In this document: positions 34,183 to 43,155 of the stretch, in pieces
Position numbering within the stretch: the first letter of the stretch is position 1
Layout of the letters: each line of letters starts with the position of its first letter
Source of the DNA: Candidatus Obscuribacterales bacterium
GTDB taxonomy: Bacteria > Cyanobacteriota > Vampirovibrionia > Obscuribacterales > Obscuribacteraceae
NCBI GenBank assembly: GCA_020050835.1
Contig: JAGVKB010000030.1
Location: 1 to 64,000, forward strand
Length of the DNA stretch: 64,000 bases
Direction: 5' to 3'
The notes under the pieces: model-generated
Databases searched by the model: none
What the model saw: only the letters and a program-made list of their open reading frames with translations
Told to the model about the DNA's origin: nothing
Position numbers and translations under genes: made by a program

Positions 34183-34467
34183 TTACTTCAAATAAGATTT
34201 GACTAGCTCAATCAAGTCTTCCGCCGCCTGAGCCTGGACTCGCTTGTCCTCCGGCCCGCTGTCATTTGTTAGAATGTGGGAGCGGATATGTCCTTCGACA
34301 ACCTCAGCCATTAACCCATTCATGGCACCGCGACATCCTGCGATGTGATGCAAAATCGACGAGCAATCATTCTCTTCCTCTAGCGCTTTTTCAATCGCGT
34401 CAATCTGCCCGCGTATACGCCTGACTCTATCGATGAGTTTCTTTTTGCCTTTTGTCGTGTGCACCAT
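34183..34467 (-). CDS. CsoR/RcnR-family metal-responsive repressor
   Basis: The start at 34467 (MVHTTKGKKKLIDRVRRIRGQ, 94 residues) matches the family. This is an all-helical DUF156-type repressor. His3, a Cys in the first-helix end (ENDCSSILHHIAGCRGAMNGL) and a downstream His (EGHIRSHI) resemble the RcnR/DmeR/FrmR branch more than CsoR. These proteins leave DNA when they bind Ni/Co (or aldehyde for FrmR). It is the first gene of the two-gene operon with the P1B ATPase, and its operator lies at 34504-34522. Confidence 0.88.
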   Translation of the reverse strand: MVHTTKGKKKLIDRVRRIRGQIDAIEKALEEENDCSSILHHIAGCRGAMNGLMAEVVEGHIRSHILTNDSGPEDKRVQAQAAEDLIELVKSYLK

Positions 34468-34503
34468 AGCCACCGCTTTTCTACGCTCAAGTCGAATCAT
34501 AGC

Positions 34504-34522
34504 ATAGGGGGGTACCCTATAG
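34504..34522. promoter_or_regulatory. CsoR/RcnR-type G-tract operator
   Basis: ATAGGG, GGGTA, CCCTAT is a near-palindrome with a G/C tract, typical of the operators of CsoR/RcnR-family repressors. It lies 37 bases upstream of the regulator start, where autoregulation is expected. Confidence 0.75.
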
Positions 34523-34607
34523 TCTACCTAAACCAACTGAACAGCTGAAAATCGAGCTGGTGTTCATCAAAAGCGGCGGCGTTTGAAACATCCTGAAGGT
34601 AACTCGG

Positions 34608-34859
34608 TTGAAGAAGAAAAACACTGCCTACAGCGAGATTACTGTTCATCCCAAATTACGTGATCGGCTCGAAGAGACAGTTCGCTCGGACACTGGCAGT
34701 TTCCCGCGGAAGACCCTGAAACCGGGCATCTGGAGATTCAATCTCCTGGGATTCAACTGGCCTGACTACCAGGGAGTATGCTCTGTCAAACTCTACTTCT
34801 TATATAGCCATGAAATGGCGATGCACCATGAGAATGGACCTTTCATCCAACGAAATTGA
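34608..34859 (+). CDS. Doubtful 83-aa frame in a 460-base gap
   Basis: The gap 34523-34928 has one possible rightward frame, with a TTG start (KKKNTAYSEITVHPKLRDRLEETV). AAGG lies about 10 bases upstream. The product has no recognised motif and may be spurious. Nothing else in the gap is supported. Confidence 0.2.
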   Translation: MKKKNTAYSEITVHPKLRDRLEETVRSDTGSFPRKTLKPGIWRFNLLGFNWPDYQGVCSVKLYFLYSHEMAMHHENGPFIQRN

Positions 34860-34928
34860 TGCAAAAGAAACCGCATTTACGAAAATGTTCCCTTCGAGCG
34901 AAGTTCGTGCCGCAGTGGCAATCCACTA

Positions 34929-37900
34929 CTATTCAGCTTGTTTCAAGGTCTTGTTAATAGCGGAGCCAAGCGCTTTAATCATCGAATCGAGATTCGAGCG
35001 CTGTTGACTGGAAAGCTCCTTCTCCGATTTCCCTATCCCGGACAAAAGATCGCTCTTCAGCACCGACTCGGTAATGTCATCCTCCCTGCTCGGTGTCCTG
35101 GCTCCAAGGTACTTCCAGATGCTTGTCTGGGCGACTTTTTTCCAGCGGGTGGCGGGATTGATCTTAAGTTCAGCGAATGCGCCTTCCCGATCAAGTTTCT
35201 CGGCAGTCTTGATGATTTGCACCAGAAATGCGCCGACCTTAGCCTCCGGGTATGGACCGACTCTGTAGCTCACTTTCTCTTGACGAGAACCGGGAGGCTG
35301 CTCGATCTTGGTGGACACGCACATAGTGGGAATTAGCCTTCTGTGCTCCACACCTGGCGGTATCGTGACCTGGGTCCCAGGCAGCTTGCACATGGTCTGC
35401 TTGCTTGAGTTGTTGACCGGCACAAAAAAGATCCAGTCACCGATCTCGATATTCATAGTCACCGGAGTGACGTTTTTCATGGTCAAGAAATTCTCCAGAG
35501 TGTTCGGACCACCCTCCGGGCACTCGAGACCGGCTTCGATCTGGTTGTTCTTCTGGGCCTCCTCCAATAAAGTTACCGGCGCTGAGGCTGCCGTGATTGC
35601 GCCTCCGGGAGTGACGATGGCGACGGTCACGGGCTCTTCGCCATCCGTTGACTTGGCTTCTGTCGGCTCTGCACCACCAGTAGTGCCAGGCTGCTTGCTT
35701 GTCGCTTCTTTAGACGTCGACACATCCTCATTAGCCCTATGTCGGTAGCCTGGGTTCCACATTTTTCGCTTGCTATTTATATCGTATGTCACTCCGAGCC
35801 GAGGCTCAATTGCGGTCTGATCTTGCTCTTCAGCCGGTTGGCTCGGTACACCGGCGCTAGGATTCCATTCGCTAAGTTTCCATTCGCTAGGTTTCCATTC
35901 GCTAGGTTTCTGTTCGTCACTGCTTCCGTCCTTCACCTCACCCGAAGCGGAGTTCTGCATCTCTGGAGCGCTTAGCGGAGCTGTTACTTTCTGCACCCGG
36001 CCCCCTCTAGAAGGCTTGGATATCGGACCCGGTGGGTTGGAGTTTTTTTCACTCTGCGCAGTCTCCGTTGCATTACCTTTGTTCTCCGAGTCCGACGAGG
36101 GCTGGAGGTTGGGAGGTGGGCATGGCCACCCGTAAATATTCACCCAACTCTTGAGACTTTCGTCGTAGCACACGGCTACGAAGACGAAACCGAGGGCATT
36201 GGGTGTGTCACCATAACTAGCGTGTCCCGTGGAGGAAGCATCCTTTTTAGGCGCATCGCTGTCCTTATCTTCCGGCAGCGGTACTGGAGAATTGCCGTAA
36301 CAAACAAAGGTATTGGGAGGTGGATTGTGGCCGGCGGGGTATTTCGGTGGTGCATCGATGCGCTCGGGAGTGCTACCATAGCAGACAAAAACTCCCGCCG
36401 GTGGATTGTGACCGTCGGTGTCGGAACCGGAGCCACCGTCACTACCAGTAACACCGCCTGAAGACTCCTCGTCTTGGTCTGGAATCGGCGCAGTTCCGTA
36501 ACATACAAAGACTCCGTCTGGCGGGTTGTGACCGGTCGGTGGCGGAGTTTTGTCGCTCTCTGGCAGTTGGCCGTAACAGACATAAGTGCCTTCCGGTGGG
36601 CTGTGACCTCCTGGAGTCGCGTCCGACTCCGGCGGTTTGCCGTAGCAGACATAAGTGCCTTCCGGCGGCTGGTGTCCTGGCGGTGCTTCGGCCACCTCCG
36701 AGGTGCCCTTCATGGTCTCTATGACGGCTATAGCTTCTGTCACCGACTTCTCTGACACCTGCACATGAGTGAATATCGTGAGCGCATCACTGAGCGCCAG
36801 GCAGAAGAGACCGTCATCGGGACGACCCAGATGATCGACCGGGAACGGTACTGTATTATCACCCTCACTGTTCAGCGAGTGATATATCGTCACCCTCTGT
36901 GTTGCCGGGTCGTAAGCTGTGACCGCGTACAAGTGTGACCCGTTGAAACTATGAATGTTTTCGCCGCTTCTACCGAACATGACAGGGTGCTGAGTGTTAA
37001 ATGCATTGGTCAGCGCAGTATGTACGGCATTGACATCACTTGGGTCGAAAGCAATGAATCCTCCTCCGAGGATGGCTCGAAAGCCGCCGTCATCGCTGCT
37101 ACCTCCCTGCAAAGCTTCTTGCGGGAGGACGTCAATTCCAGGCGGTGCAATTGCATTGGCATAAGCTTTCTCCAGGATGGCCATCCAGATGCCGTTGGCC
37201 GTTCCTCGCGCATAGATAGATAACTCAGCATCGGTGGGTTCAGCAACTATGATCGGCCCGGTACCAGGCATAGTGACTCTAAACTTCCTCTCACCGACAG
37301 GAAAGGCTCCGACCTCTTCGATCATGCTCTTGATCAGGCTGGGTGACATAGAAGCGGTTCCAGCCGCTACGGCCTGGAAAAAGCAGGTGTTGAGATAACC
37401 CTGCGAGACACCATTGAAAGTGGGTCCTTCAGAGGTAAAGACATCACGCGTGGTGCCCATGTTGATTGACTGTCGATAACACGAAAGAACCTTTACGACT
37501 GCTTTGGACTCTGATGGCGGCAGACCTGTCAGGTCTGCGACCGTAACTCCATCATTATCGTCTCCCCATTCGTCGTTATGAATCTCTTGGACTGCGTTTA
37601 TCGTATCGTAGAGCGCAGTAACGAAGGTAGCGTTGAGTCCCTTGTAGTCTGGATTTGTTACTGCTCGTGCTGCCTCGTCCCTGGTAATGAAATGGTCACC
37701 GTTAGCGTCGATCTTATCGAAGTTAGACTTGATAAAGTCAGAGAATAGCTGATCGTTGGATGCACCCACTTCTTTAAAGGTCCAGCCGGTCGCCGGGCGA
37801 ATCGCTTTCACCGGCACCGTAGTAGTGTTTCGTGGACAGAGTGGCAGTTGGGGAAATCTCTGCCTGATCTCGAGCGACCACGCATTCAACGGCATCGGCT

Positions 37901-38780
37901 GGAACTGGGAAGTATCGACAATGACATTGCCTATCATGTGGACCGTCAACCTCGGAGCACACCAGAAGCGCTCTTCGGGCATTTGCACATTCGGTCCTGG
38001 TGGCTTGGGTGGTGGCGGCAGCTTTTTCCATCTGTTCTGGCGGTTGATGAGCTTTCGCACTGTGTCACTTACTTCTACTTTCAGGCTGCGCAAAACATGA
38101 ACGGCCATGACGTCGCCGTCGACATCCTCAGCGAAGCAGATTAAGGGTTGCTGCTCCTTTGATGTCGCACTAGGCGCTCTGAGTGTACTCAGCGAGCTGA
38201 TCAGGGGGTTGAACCAGTCAGCCTTTCGTTGTTCTTGCCAGGTTGAGAGCTTGCCGTTCAGCCTGGCTCGGATTTTGATCAGTTGAGCATCTCTAACCGC
38301 AGACTTTCGCCTTGTCAGCGGGATAACGAAATCCTGGCAACGGGCTGAGTCGACAACATCGATTCGTCGCATCGGAACCGCTATTACGCCGTCCTCTCGC
38401 CGGACAATCAACTCTCCTTTTCCTATTCCACAGATGTCGCCTTTAACCTCTGTCCCGTCGATCAACGTGATCTTGTCCTGGCTCTCGCCAAGAACTTCCT
38501 TTAAACGACTACCTCCATAAAGGAAGCACCTTCCCACTAGAGAATCACCGACTATCTGGAAGCCAAATCCGATTCCCTTGGCGACCTTTCTTTCCTTCTG
38601 CTTTATCTCGACCGAGTTGCCGTCTAGCAAAAATGTTGTATCGGTACCAAATAGATTTCCGATCTTATTTTGAACACTTGCCTGGCACCTGAGCCCCGGT
38701 TTTGCGTCCATCGCCTCGACTGAGCAGTGAGAAAAAAGTAAGGCGGCAGCGATTCCAACAGCCATTCTAATCCGATGCAT
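34929..38780 (-). CDS. Giant secreted protein: EF-hand, calpain-like domain, VCYG repeats
   Basis: I take ATG 38780 (MHRIRMAVGIAAALLF, about 1,283 residues) because it begins a signal peptide. The N-terminal ~250 residues contain an Lsm-like beta domain (LIDGTEVKGDICGIGKGELIVRRE). Near residue 390 is an EF-hand loop, DANGDHFITRDE. About 490-720 is calpain-like: QGYLNTCFFQAVAAG with the candidate nucleophile Cys, NGIWMAILEKAYA, and HSFNGSHLYAVTAY with the candidate His. Five GH-x-PP-x-G-x-(F/Y)-VCYG repeats (about 745-880) follow, then Pro/Ser-rich linkers with KPSEW units and a C-terminal segment (about 1,080-1,240). Possibly a Ca-regulated surface protease; activity is unproven. Confidence 0.75.
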   Translation of the reverse strand: MHRIRMAVGIAAALLFSHCSVEAMDAKPGLRCQASVQNKIGNLFGTDTTFLLDGNSVEIKQKERKVAKGIGFGFQIVGDSLVGRCFLYGGSRLKEVLGESQDKITLIDGTEVKGDICGIGKGELIVRREDGVIAVPMRRIDVVDSARCQDFVIPLTRRKSAVRDAQLIKIRARLNGKLSTWQEQRKADWFNPLISSLSTLRAPSATSKEQQPLICFAEDVDGDVMAVHVLRSLKVEVSDTVRKLINRQNRWKKLPPPPKPPGPNVQMPEERFWCAPRLTVHMIGNVIVDTSQFQPMPLNAWSLEIRQRFPQLPLCPRNTTTVPVKAIRPATGWTFKEVGASNDQLFSDFIKSNFDKIDANGDHFITRDEAARAVTNPDYKGLNATFVTALYDTINAVQEIHNDEWGDDNDGVTVADLTGLPPSESKAVVKVLSCYRQSINMGTTRDVFTSEGPTFNGVSQGYLNTCFFQAVAAGTASMSPSLIKSMIEEVGAFPVGERKFRVTMPGTGPIIVAEPTDAELSIYARGTANGIWMAILEKAYANAIAPPGIDVLPQEALQGGSSDDGGFRAILGGGFIAFDPSDVNAVHTALTNAFNTQHPVMFGRSGENIHSFNGSHLYAVTAYDPATQRVTIYHSLNSEGDNTVPFPVDHLGRPDDGLFCLALSDALTIFTHVQVSEKSVTEAIAVIETMKGTSEVAEAPPGHQPPEGTYVCYGKPPESDATPGGHSPPEGTYVCYGQLPESDKTPPPTGHNPPDGVFVCYGTAPIPDQDEESSGGVTGSDGGSGSDTDGHNPPAGVFVCYGSTPERIDAPPKYPAGHNPPPNTFVCYGNSPVPLPEDKDSDAPKKDASSTGHASYGDTPNALGFVFVAVCYDESLKSWVNIYGWPCPPPNLQPSSDSENKGNATETAQSEKNSNPPGPISKPSRGGRVQKVTAPLSAPEMQNSASGEVKDGSSDEQKPSEWKPSEWKLSEWNPSAGVPSQPAEEQDQTAIEPRLGVTYDINSKRKMWNPGYRHRANEDVSTSKEATSKQPGTTGGAEPTEAKSTDGEEPVTVAIVTPGGAITAASAPVTLLEEAQKNNQIEAGLECPEGGPNTLENFLTMKNVTPVTMNIEIGDWIFFVPVNNSSKQTMCKLPGTQVTIPPGVEHRRLIPTMCVSTKIEQPPGSRQEKVSYRVGPYPEAKVGAFLVQIIKTAEKLDREGAFAELKINPATRWKKVAQTSIWKYLGARTPSREDDITESVLKSDLLSGIGKSEKELSSQQRSNLDSMIKALGSAINKTLKQAE

Positions 38781-39060
38781 GAATAATCCCTGTATTGTGT
38801 GCCTGAACGCAAATGGGACTCCAGTAGGCAGGCCAAGCAGTCTATCATAATTAACAGTTATACGGTCACCCAGTAATGCCCAAAGAGCCTTGCTTAAAAC
38901 TGTATGCCTTGTATAATTCATTGCGTTCAAACTTTTTACGGTTTCAACGTCTTCTTTCAGCTACTATCTCTAAAGTCACGAGTCTGTACAACTGTTTCAG
39001 GCAGATTTCATCAGCAGGCCTTATCAATTTGGTAACGGCGAAGCATTATCAGGACGGCAA
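38781..39060. promoter_or_regulatory. Divergent region between giant protein and polyQ-tailed protein
   Basis: These 280 bases separate two divergent genes whose products share an N-terminal beta domain, so common regulation is plausible. No palindrome or riboswitch was recognised. Confidence 0.35.
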
Positions 39061-39906
39061 GTGAATACAGTTCTTCGCGTTTTTCTCATTGTTGCGCTTC
39101 TGGCACACTTCCCCACACGTGTTTTTGCGCAATCAATCACGGTCACCAAAGGTGAGGGCATTCAGTCGGCAAGCCTTAAGGCGAGTGCACCGGTCAATAA
39201 GGTCTCTTCGTTGTTCGGAGATGATTTGAACAACGCTTTGATGACGGTGGACAACAACCAGATCGATCTCCGCAAAGATGCCAGACACGCCCAAGCAATC
39301 GTCATTACGAAGCGACTAGAGAAGACGAGGCTAGAGTTGCTGGCCTGCTGGCGGAGTGGAGAATTGCTTGAGCCTGCCATTACGGGAGCTGATGCAAAGA
39401 AAGCAGTAGTCACTACCGATGATGGCACGAGGCACCACGGAGCGATATCGAAATTCAATTCACAAGTGTTGACGCTCGTCGCAGACGACGGCAAGGAAGA
39501 GACCATCCGCTGTACGTCTATCCGGTCGATAAACAGCAAAATTGCTTTCTTGCTCACGGCAAGATTGAGTGATGTCGACAGCCCGCCTGCGAGCTTTGAT
39601 AATAGCTGGTCAGGAAAGCTAACTGACGTCTCCATCAGGTCTTGCTATGACAAGCGCTCCTTAAACAGTTTCAGCAGTAGCACATCCTCGACAAAACCGG
39701 CAGACGCAGGAAGAGCCAGAAAGTTGGCGCTTGCAGTAGTAGGATTGATGGTGATTGGAGCGGCGATCGCCATTCCCCTGGCCGTCGCGATTCCGTTGGC
39801 AAATCGAAGAAAGGATAACCCGCAAGTATTCAATAGTCTTCTATTTCAGAACCCCCAACCGCAACAGCCGCCGCAACAACAACAGCAACAGCAACAGCAA
39901 AATTGA
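39061..39906 (+). CDS. Secreted/membrane protein with Lsm-like domain and polyQ tail
   Basis: It starts with GTG (281 residues). A signal peptide ending VFAQS is followed by a beta domain, AVVTTDDGTRHHGAISKF then SQVLTLVADDGKEETIRCTSIRSI, which parallels the N-terminal region of the divergent giant protein. A hydrophobic helix (about residues 222-250, VVGLMVIGAAIAIPLAVAIPL) is followed by a Gln/Pro tail with nine consecutive Gln near the C-terminus. The topology suggests a periplasmic domain anchored by a C-terminal helix. Function unknown. Confidence 0.65.
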   Translation: MNTVLRVFLIVALLAHFPTRVFAQSITVTKGEGIQSASLKASAPVNKVSSLFGDDLNNALMTVDNNQIDLRKDARHAQAIVITKRLEKTRLELLACWRSGELLEPAITGADAKKAVVTTDDGTRHHGAISKFNSQVLTLVADDGKEETIRCTSIRSINSKIAFLLTARLSDVDSPPASFDNSWSGKLTDVSIRSCYDKRSLNSFSSSTSSTKPADAGRARKLALAVVGLMVIGAAIAIPLAVAIPLANRRKDNPQVFNSLLFQNPQPQQPPQQQQQQQQQN

Positions 39907-39976
39907 AGGTATTTACTTTCAATTTTGGAGCGCAAAGCATACACATTACGCTGTACTTCAACTACGGATGGATGCT

Positions 39977-40132
39977 TTAGTTGATCGTTGCTGTTCCGCT
40001 TTTCGCCTCAGGCAGAATGGAAGAGACGGAGGCATCTGCTGTCTCGGCTATGCCTCTAGCCATGGCGTCCTGCCCGCTGCTAATCAAGACCAACAAGAGA
40101 CAGAGGACTGCAAGCGCTAAATATCTCAGCAT
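39977..40132 (-). CDS. Small secreted peptide, 51 aa
   Basis: The frame starts at ATG 40132 with AAGG upstream and begins MLRYLALAVLCLLLVLISSG, a convincing signal or membrane segment. A short polar remainder follows (GIAETADASVSSILPEAKSG). It lies in the 460-base gap between the polyQ-tailed protein and norB, where no other gene is evident. No family was recognised. Confidence 0.5.
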   Translation of the reverse strand: MLRYLALAVLCLLLVLISSGQDAMARGIAETADASVSSILPEAKSGTATIN

Positions 40133-40368
40133 GGCCTTTACCTTCGATCACTCTCAAATGCGGACGCACTATTATAGGCTTTGGTTCAAAATAGATTTCA
40201 AAGTCGGATCGAAACTACCTTTCGGCGTAAGCTTATGCAGCTGACCGGAAGGTCTTTCTAAAGAATACGACTTGCCCGTTAATGCCCTGCTTTTCAAGAA
40301 TTTCTGCGAGCGGATAAAACAGTTCCTCGCGATTCACCATCGCAGAAGCCTAAAGTACCGTGCAGTTA

Positions 40369-42594
40369 TTAAGCAGAAGCCGCCGGCCTCAGATGAAACA
40401 TTCCTCGCACGACCAGGACAACGAGCGGAAGCACTCCCACAACCACAAACGTTAGATCGCCTGCTACTCTCAACCATGTGAACATTTGGAAGAGATGCGA
40501 CTGAATGAACTCAGGGCTGCGAGCGAACCAGAAGCCTTCTTTGTAGCTGGCAATCATTTGAATGACACCGGCGGGAAAGATGTTCAACACAATCATCAGC
40601 ATGAGTCCGCTGTTCAATCCCCAGAACGACAATGCCGCAAGCTTGTTGCTCCAAGCGTCTACTGTCATTAGGTAGCGCGTGCAGAACAGAATCGCTGCTA
40701 CGGCAAGCATGCCGTACACACCCATCAAAGCAGCGTGGCCATGATTGGAAGTCAAATAGGTAGCGTGTTCGTAGTAGCTGACTATCGGCGTGTTTACAAG
40801 AAATCCAAACACACCTGCGCCTAAGAAATTCCAGAAACCGACAGCAATCAAAAACATCATCGCCCAGTAGTGTGAAAAATTCTTGATCGATCCTTCGACC
40901 TTAGCCAGATCAACGAACTTCCAGGCCTCCATGGTCAAAAGCGTTAAAGGTACTACTTCGAGCGCCGACATCATTGAACCCAGCGCCATATTGATCGCTG
41001 GTTGTGCAGTCCAGTAATAATGGTGTCCAATGCCCACGATGCCGCTGCCAAGATACAAAATGATATCGACATAGATGACAGAGAGAGCTGACTTTTCAGA
41101 AACCATCCCCAGGCTGCAAAAGAAGTAAGCAACGATGATTGTCGTGTATAGCTCGAAGATACCTTCAACCCAAAGATGCACAACCCACCAGCGCCAGAAA
41201 TCGGCAACCGCAAAATTAGTGCCAGGATGGTACATCATGCCGAAGCTGAAGAACAACGGGATTGCCATGACACCGTAAAGCAGCATATAGGGCAAGCTTC
41301 CGTGGTCCTTGCCCTTTAATAGCGGGCTGATGCTGCGGAACACTATGAAAGCCCACAACACCATGCCAATCGTCAAGAGTGCCTGCCAAAATCGTCCAAG
41401 TTCTAGATATTCCCAACCTTGATGACCAAACCAGAACCAAAGAGATCCCAGCATATTCTTGACACCGAGCCATTCTCCGCCAATGCTTCCCACTGCCACG
41501 ATGAGAATGGCAACGAACAAGACCTTGACGAGCCAATGTTGTCCTTTCGGTTCGTATTTGGATAACATGGGCGCCATAAACATTCCAGCAGCAAGCCAGG
41601 CTGTCGCAATCCAAAAGATGGAAAGCTGCAAATGCCAACTGCGGGTGATGCTATAAGGAAAGATACTTCGGATGTCGAACCCGTAAAATCCCTGCTCGAC
41701 TATGTAGTGCGCCGTGACAACTCCAAAGATAGTTTGAAAGAGAAATAGCAATGCCACCACGACGAAATAGGGATACAAAGATGTTTGAGAGCGATAAGGT
41801 TGATAGGATTTGACATTGTCCGTCATACCTTTTCCATCAGGTAGCCAGCCCAGTCCAGGGAAGGCGCTGAGGAGAAACTGAGTCAGTCCGATTCCGCCAA
41901 TGAGCATAATCAGGCTCATCGCACTCCAGAAGAAAATTTGCCAATTGGGTCCGTTTCCTACAGATTTGTCGGGCGGCCAGTTATTTGTGTAGGTGTAATC
42001 TTTGCCTGGTCGATTGGTGTTACATACCCACGCTCCCCAGGCGAAGAAGCGGCTTAGCTGCAATCGTTCGCTCGGATCGTGAATATAGTCCGTTGGCAAT
42101 GGAAGTTTACGTCCGGAACCGAATTCAGTGTCATAGTAAGGTACGAGCTGACGGTAGGCTTCGGTTTGACAATCGGTCCAGGTCAAGGTTTGGGATTGAG
42201 GATTATAGCGATTTACCTTCAATTCCCTTTGAAGCACATTTTCCAATTCGCCCTTGGCGCCGCCCTCCAGCTGAGTGTAGGGTTTGCCAAAACGCTGCAG
42301 AGACATTTTGTGCAGCGCTATTTCACCCTCGCGATGGAGATAGTCAGCGGAAAAATCTGGTCCGTTATAGGCACCATGGCCAAAAAAGGATCCAACATCC
42401 ATCAAACCATACTTTTGAAAGACGCCCTGGCCTGCGATTATGTCGCTGCCAGTGAAAAGCACCGCGCCCTTCGAATCAACCACCTTATCCGGTATTGGCG
42501 GCGCTTGACTGCTTGTCTCGTGCCCCATAAAGATCAGGGTCGAGAAACCTGCTATCAGCACAAACAGCACTGACAACTTCCATCTCCAGGACAT
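40369..42594 (-). CDS. norB: Quinol-dependent nitric oxide reductase (qNor)
   Basis: This 741-residue single-subunit enzyme reduces 2 NO to N2O with quinol. It has the N-terminal fused cytochrome-c-like extension of qNor (GQGVFQKYGLMDVGSFFGHGAYNGPDF) lacking a CxxCH haem-c motif, then the NorB core with His ligands in ITRSWHLQLSIFW, WWVVHLWVEGIFELY and IGHHYYWTAQP, and NHGHAALMGVYGMLA. The Glu after the active-site His is present. GGAGG precedes the ATG. With the globin at 44753 and the globin-coupled kinase it points to NO detoxification or respiration. Confidence 0.95.
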   Translation of the reverse strand: MSWRWKLSVLFVLIAGFSTLIFMGHETSSQAPPIPDKVVDSKGAVLFTGSDIIAGQGVFQKYGLMDVGSFFGHGAYNGPDFSADYLHREGEIALHKMSLQRFGKPYTQLEGGAKGELENVLQRELKVNRYNPQSQTLTWTDCQTEAYRQLVPYYDTEFGSGRKLPLPTDYIHDPSERLQLSRFFAWGAWVCNTNRPGKDYTYTNNWPPDKSVGNGPNWQIFFWSAMSLIMLIGGIGLTQFLLSAFPGLGWLPDGKGMTDNVKSYQPYRSQTSLYPYFVVVALLFLFQTIFGVVTAHYIVEQGFYGFDIRSIFPYSITRSWHLQLSIFWIATAWLAAGMFMAPMLSKYEPKGQHWLVKVLFVAILIVAVGSIGGEWLGVKNMLGSLWFWFGHQGWEYLELGRFWQALLTIGMVLWAFIVFRSISPLLKGKDHGSLPYMLLYGVMAIPLFFSFGMMYHPGTNFAVADFWRWWVVHLWVEGIFELYTTIIVAYFFCSLGMVSEKSALSVIYVDIILYLGSGIVGIGHHYYWTAQPAINMALGSMMSALEVVPLTLLTMEAWKFVDLAKVEGSIKNFSHYWAMMFLIAVGFWNFLGAGVFGFLVNTPIVSYYEHATYLTSNHGHAALMGVYGMLAVAAILFCTRYLMTVDAWSNKLAALSFWGLNSGLMLMIVLNIFPAGVIQMIASYKEGFWFARSPEFIQSHLFQMFTWLRVAGDLTFVVVGVLPLVVLVVRGMFHLRPAASA

Positions 42595-42661
42595 AAGAAA
42601 CCTCCATAAACGCCGCCAGTAAATTAGATTTCAAACCAGGCAATCGGTGGATGTGTTCATG

Positions 42662-42805
42662 CTACTTGGCGTCGACTATGAAAACTTTCGCTCGCATAGA
42701 GAAATAGATTCCAATGATTCCTGGCACTCGAAGCAGGTTTTCCTTATGACTTTGTGTTTCTCCAAACTTACTGACATTAGTTGCTTCAGCAGGATTGGCT
42801 TTCAT
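42662..42805 (-). CDS. 47-aa protein coupled to the DUF190 gene
   Basis: ATG 42805 lies one base beyond the stop of the DUF190 gene, and AAGGA of that gene's end serves as ribosome site. The product (MKANPAEATNVSKFGETQSH..., ending in FSMRAKVFIVDAK) has no recognised family. The tight spacing suggests it is the third member of the fluoride-riboswitch operon. Confidence 0.45.
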   Translation of the reverse strand: MKANPAEATNVSKFGETQSHKENLLRVPGIIGIYFSMRAKVFIVDAK

Positions 42806-42806
42806 G

Positions 42807-43145
42807 CTAACCGTCCTTGCGAGTGCGATAAAAGCGAATATGTACCTTTTCAACAGTAGCAAGTCCTTCTTCAATAACCGAATCGACAATCGACAAAAAC
42901 TCCTCGATTTTTTGCAGTTCGTCGACGATCTCGATGATGATTGGAAGGTCGGTAGCCAGATCGAGAATTTTAGCGGAGTGAATGTTACTGTGTGCACCAA
43001 AACCTTCCATGGCCCGGATGACGGTCGCACCAGCCAAACCTTCCTCCTTTGCTTTCCTCAATATCCATTCGTACAATGGCTTGTGATCATGCTTGTCTCT
43101 TTCACTGATGAAGATCCTCAGCAAATGTCCGTTTTCAGTCAACAT
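42807..43145 (-). CDS. DUF190-family protein of the fluoride operon
   Basis: This 112-residue protein has a P-II-like ferredoxin fold: GHLLRIFISERDKHDHKPLYEWILRKAKEEGLAGATVIRA, then GFGAHSNIHSAKILDL. DUF190 proteins are often encoded next to crcB and are thought to sense or assist, with no proven activity. It lies 10 bases downstream of crcB under the same riboswitch. Confidence 0.88.
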   Translation of the reverse strand: MLTENGHLLRIFISERDKHDHKPLYEWILRKAKEEGLAGATVIRAMEGFGAHSNIHSAKILDLATDLPIIIEIVDELQKIEEFLSIVDSVIEEGLATVEKVHIRFYRTRKDG

Positions 43146-43155
43146 GTCTCATACC

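Noticed and set aside
35870-35925. Mobile repeat in the giant gene
   Set aside because: The near-identical 24-base units encode in-frame KPSEW/KLSEW/NPSA repeats and are explained as protein repeats.
39840-39905. CRISPR-like or microsatellite array
   Set aside because: It is a short Gln-codon repeat at the end of a coding gene. No array of spaced direct repeats was seen anywhere in the window.
39755-40120. Rightward frame overlapping the polyQ tail
   Set aside because: It is a shadow of the CAA/CAG repeat in another frame and has no start signal.
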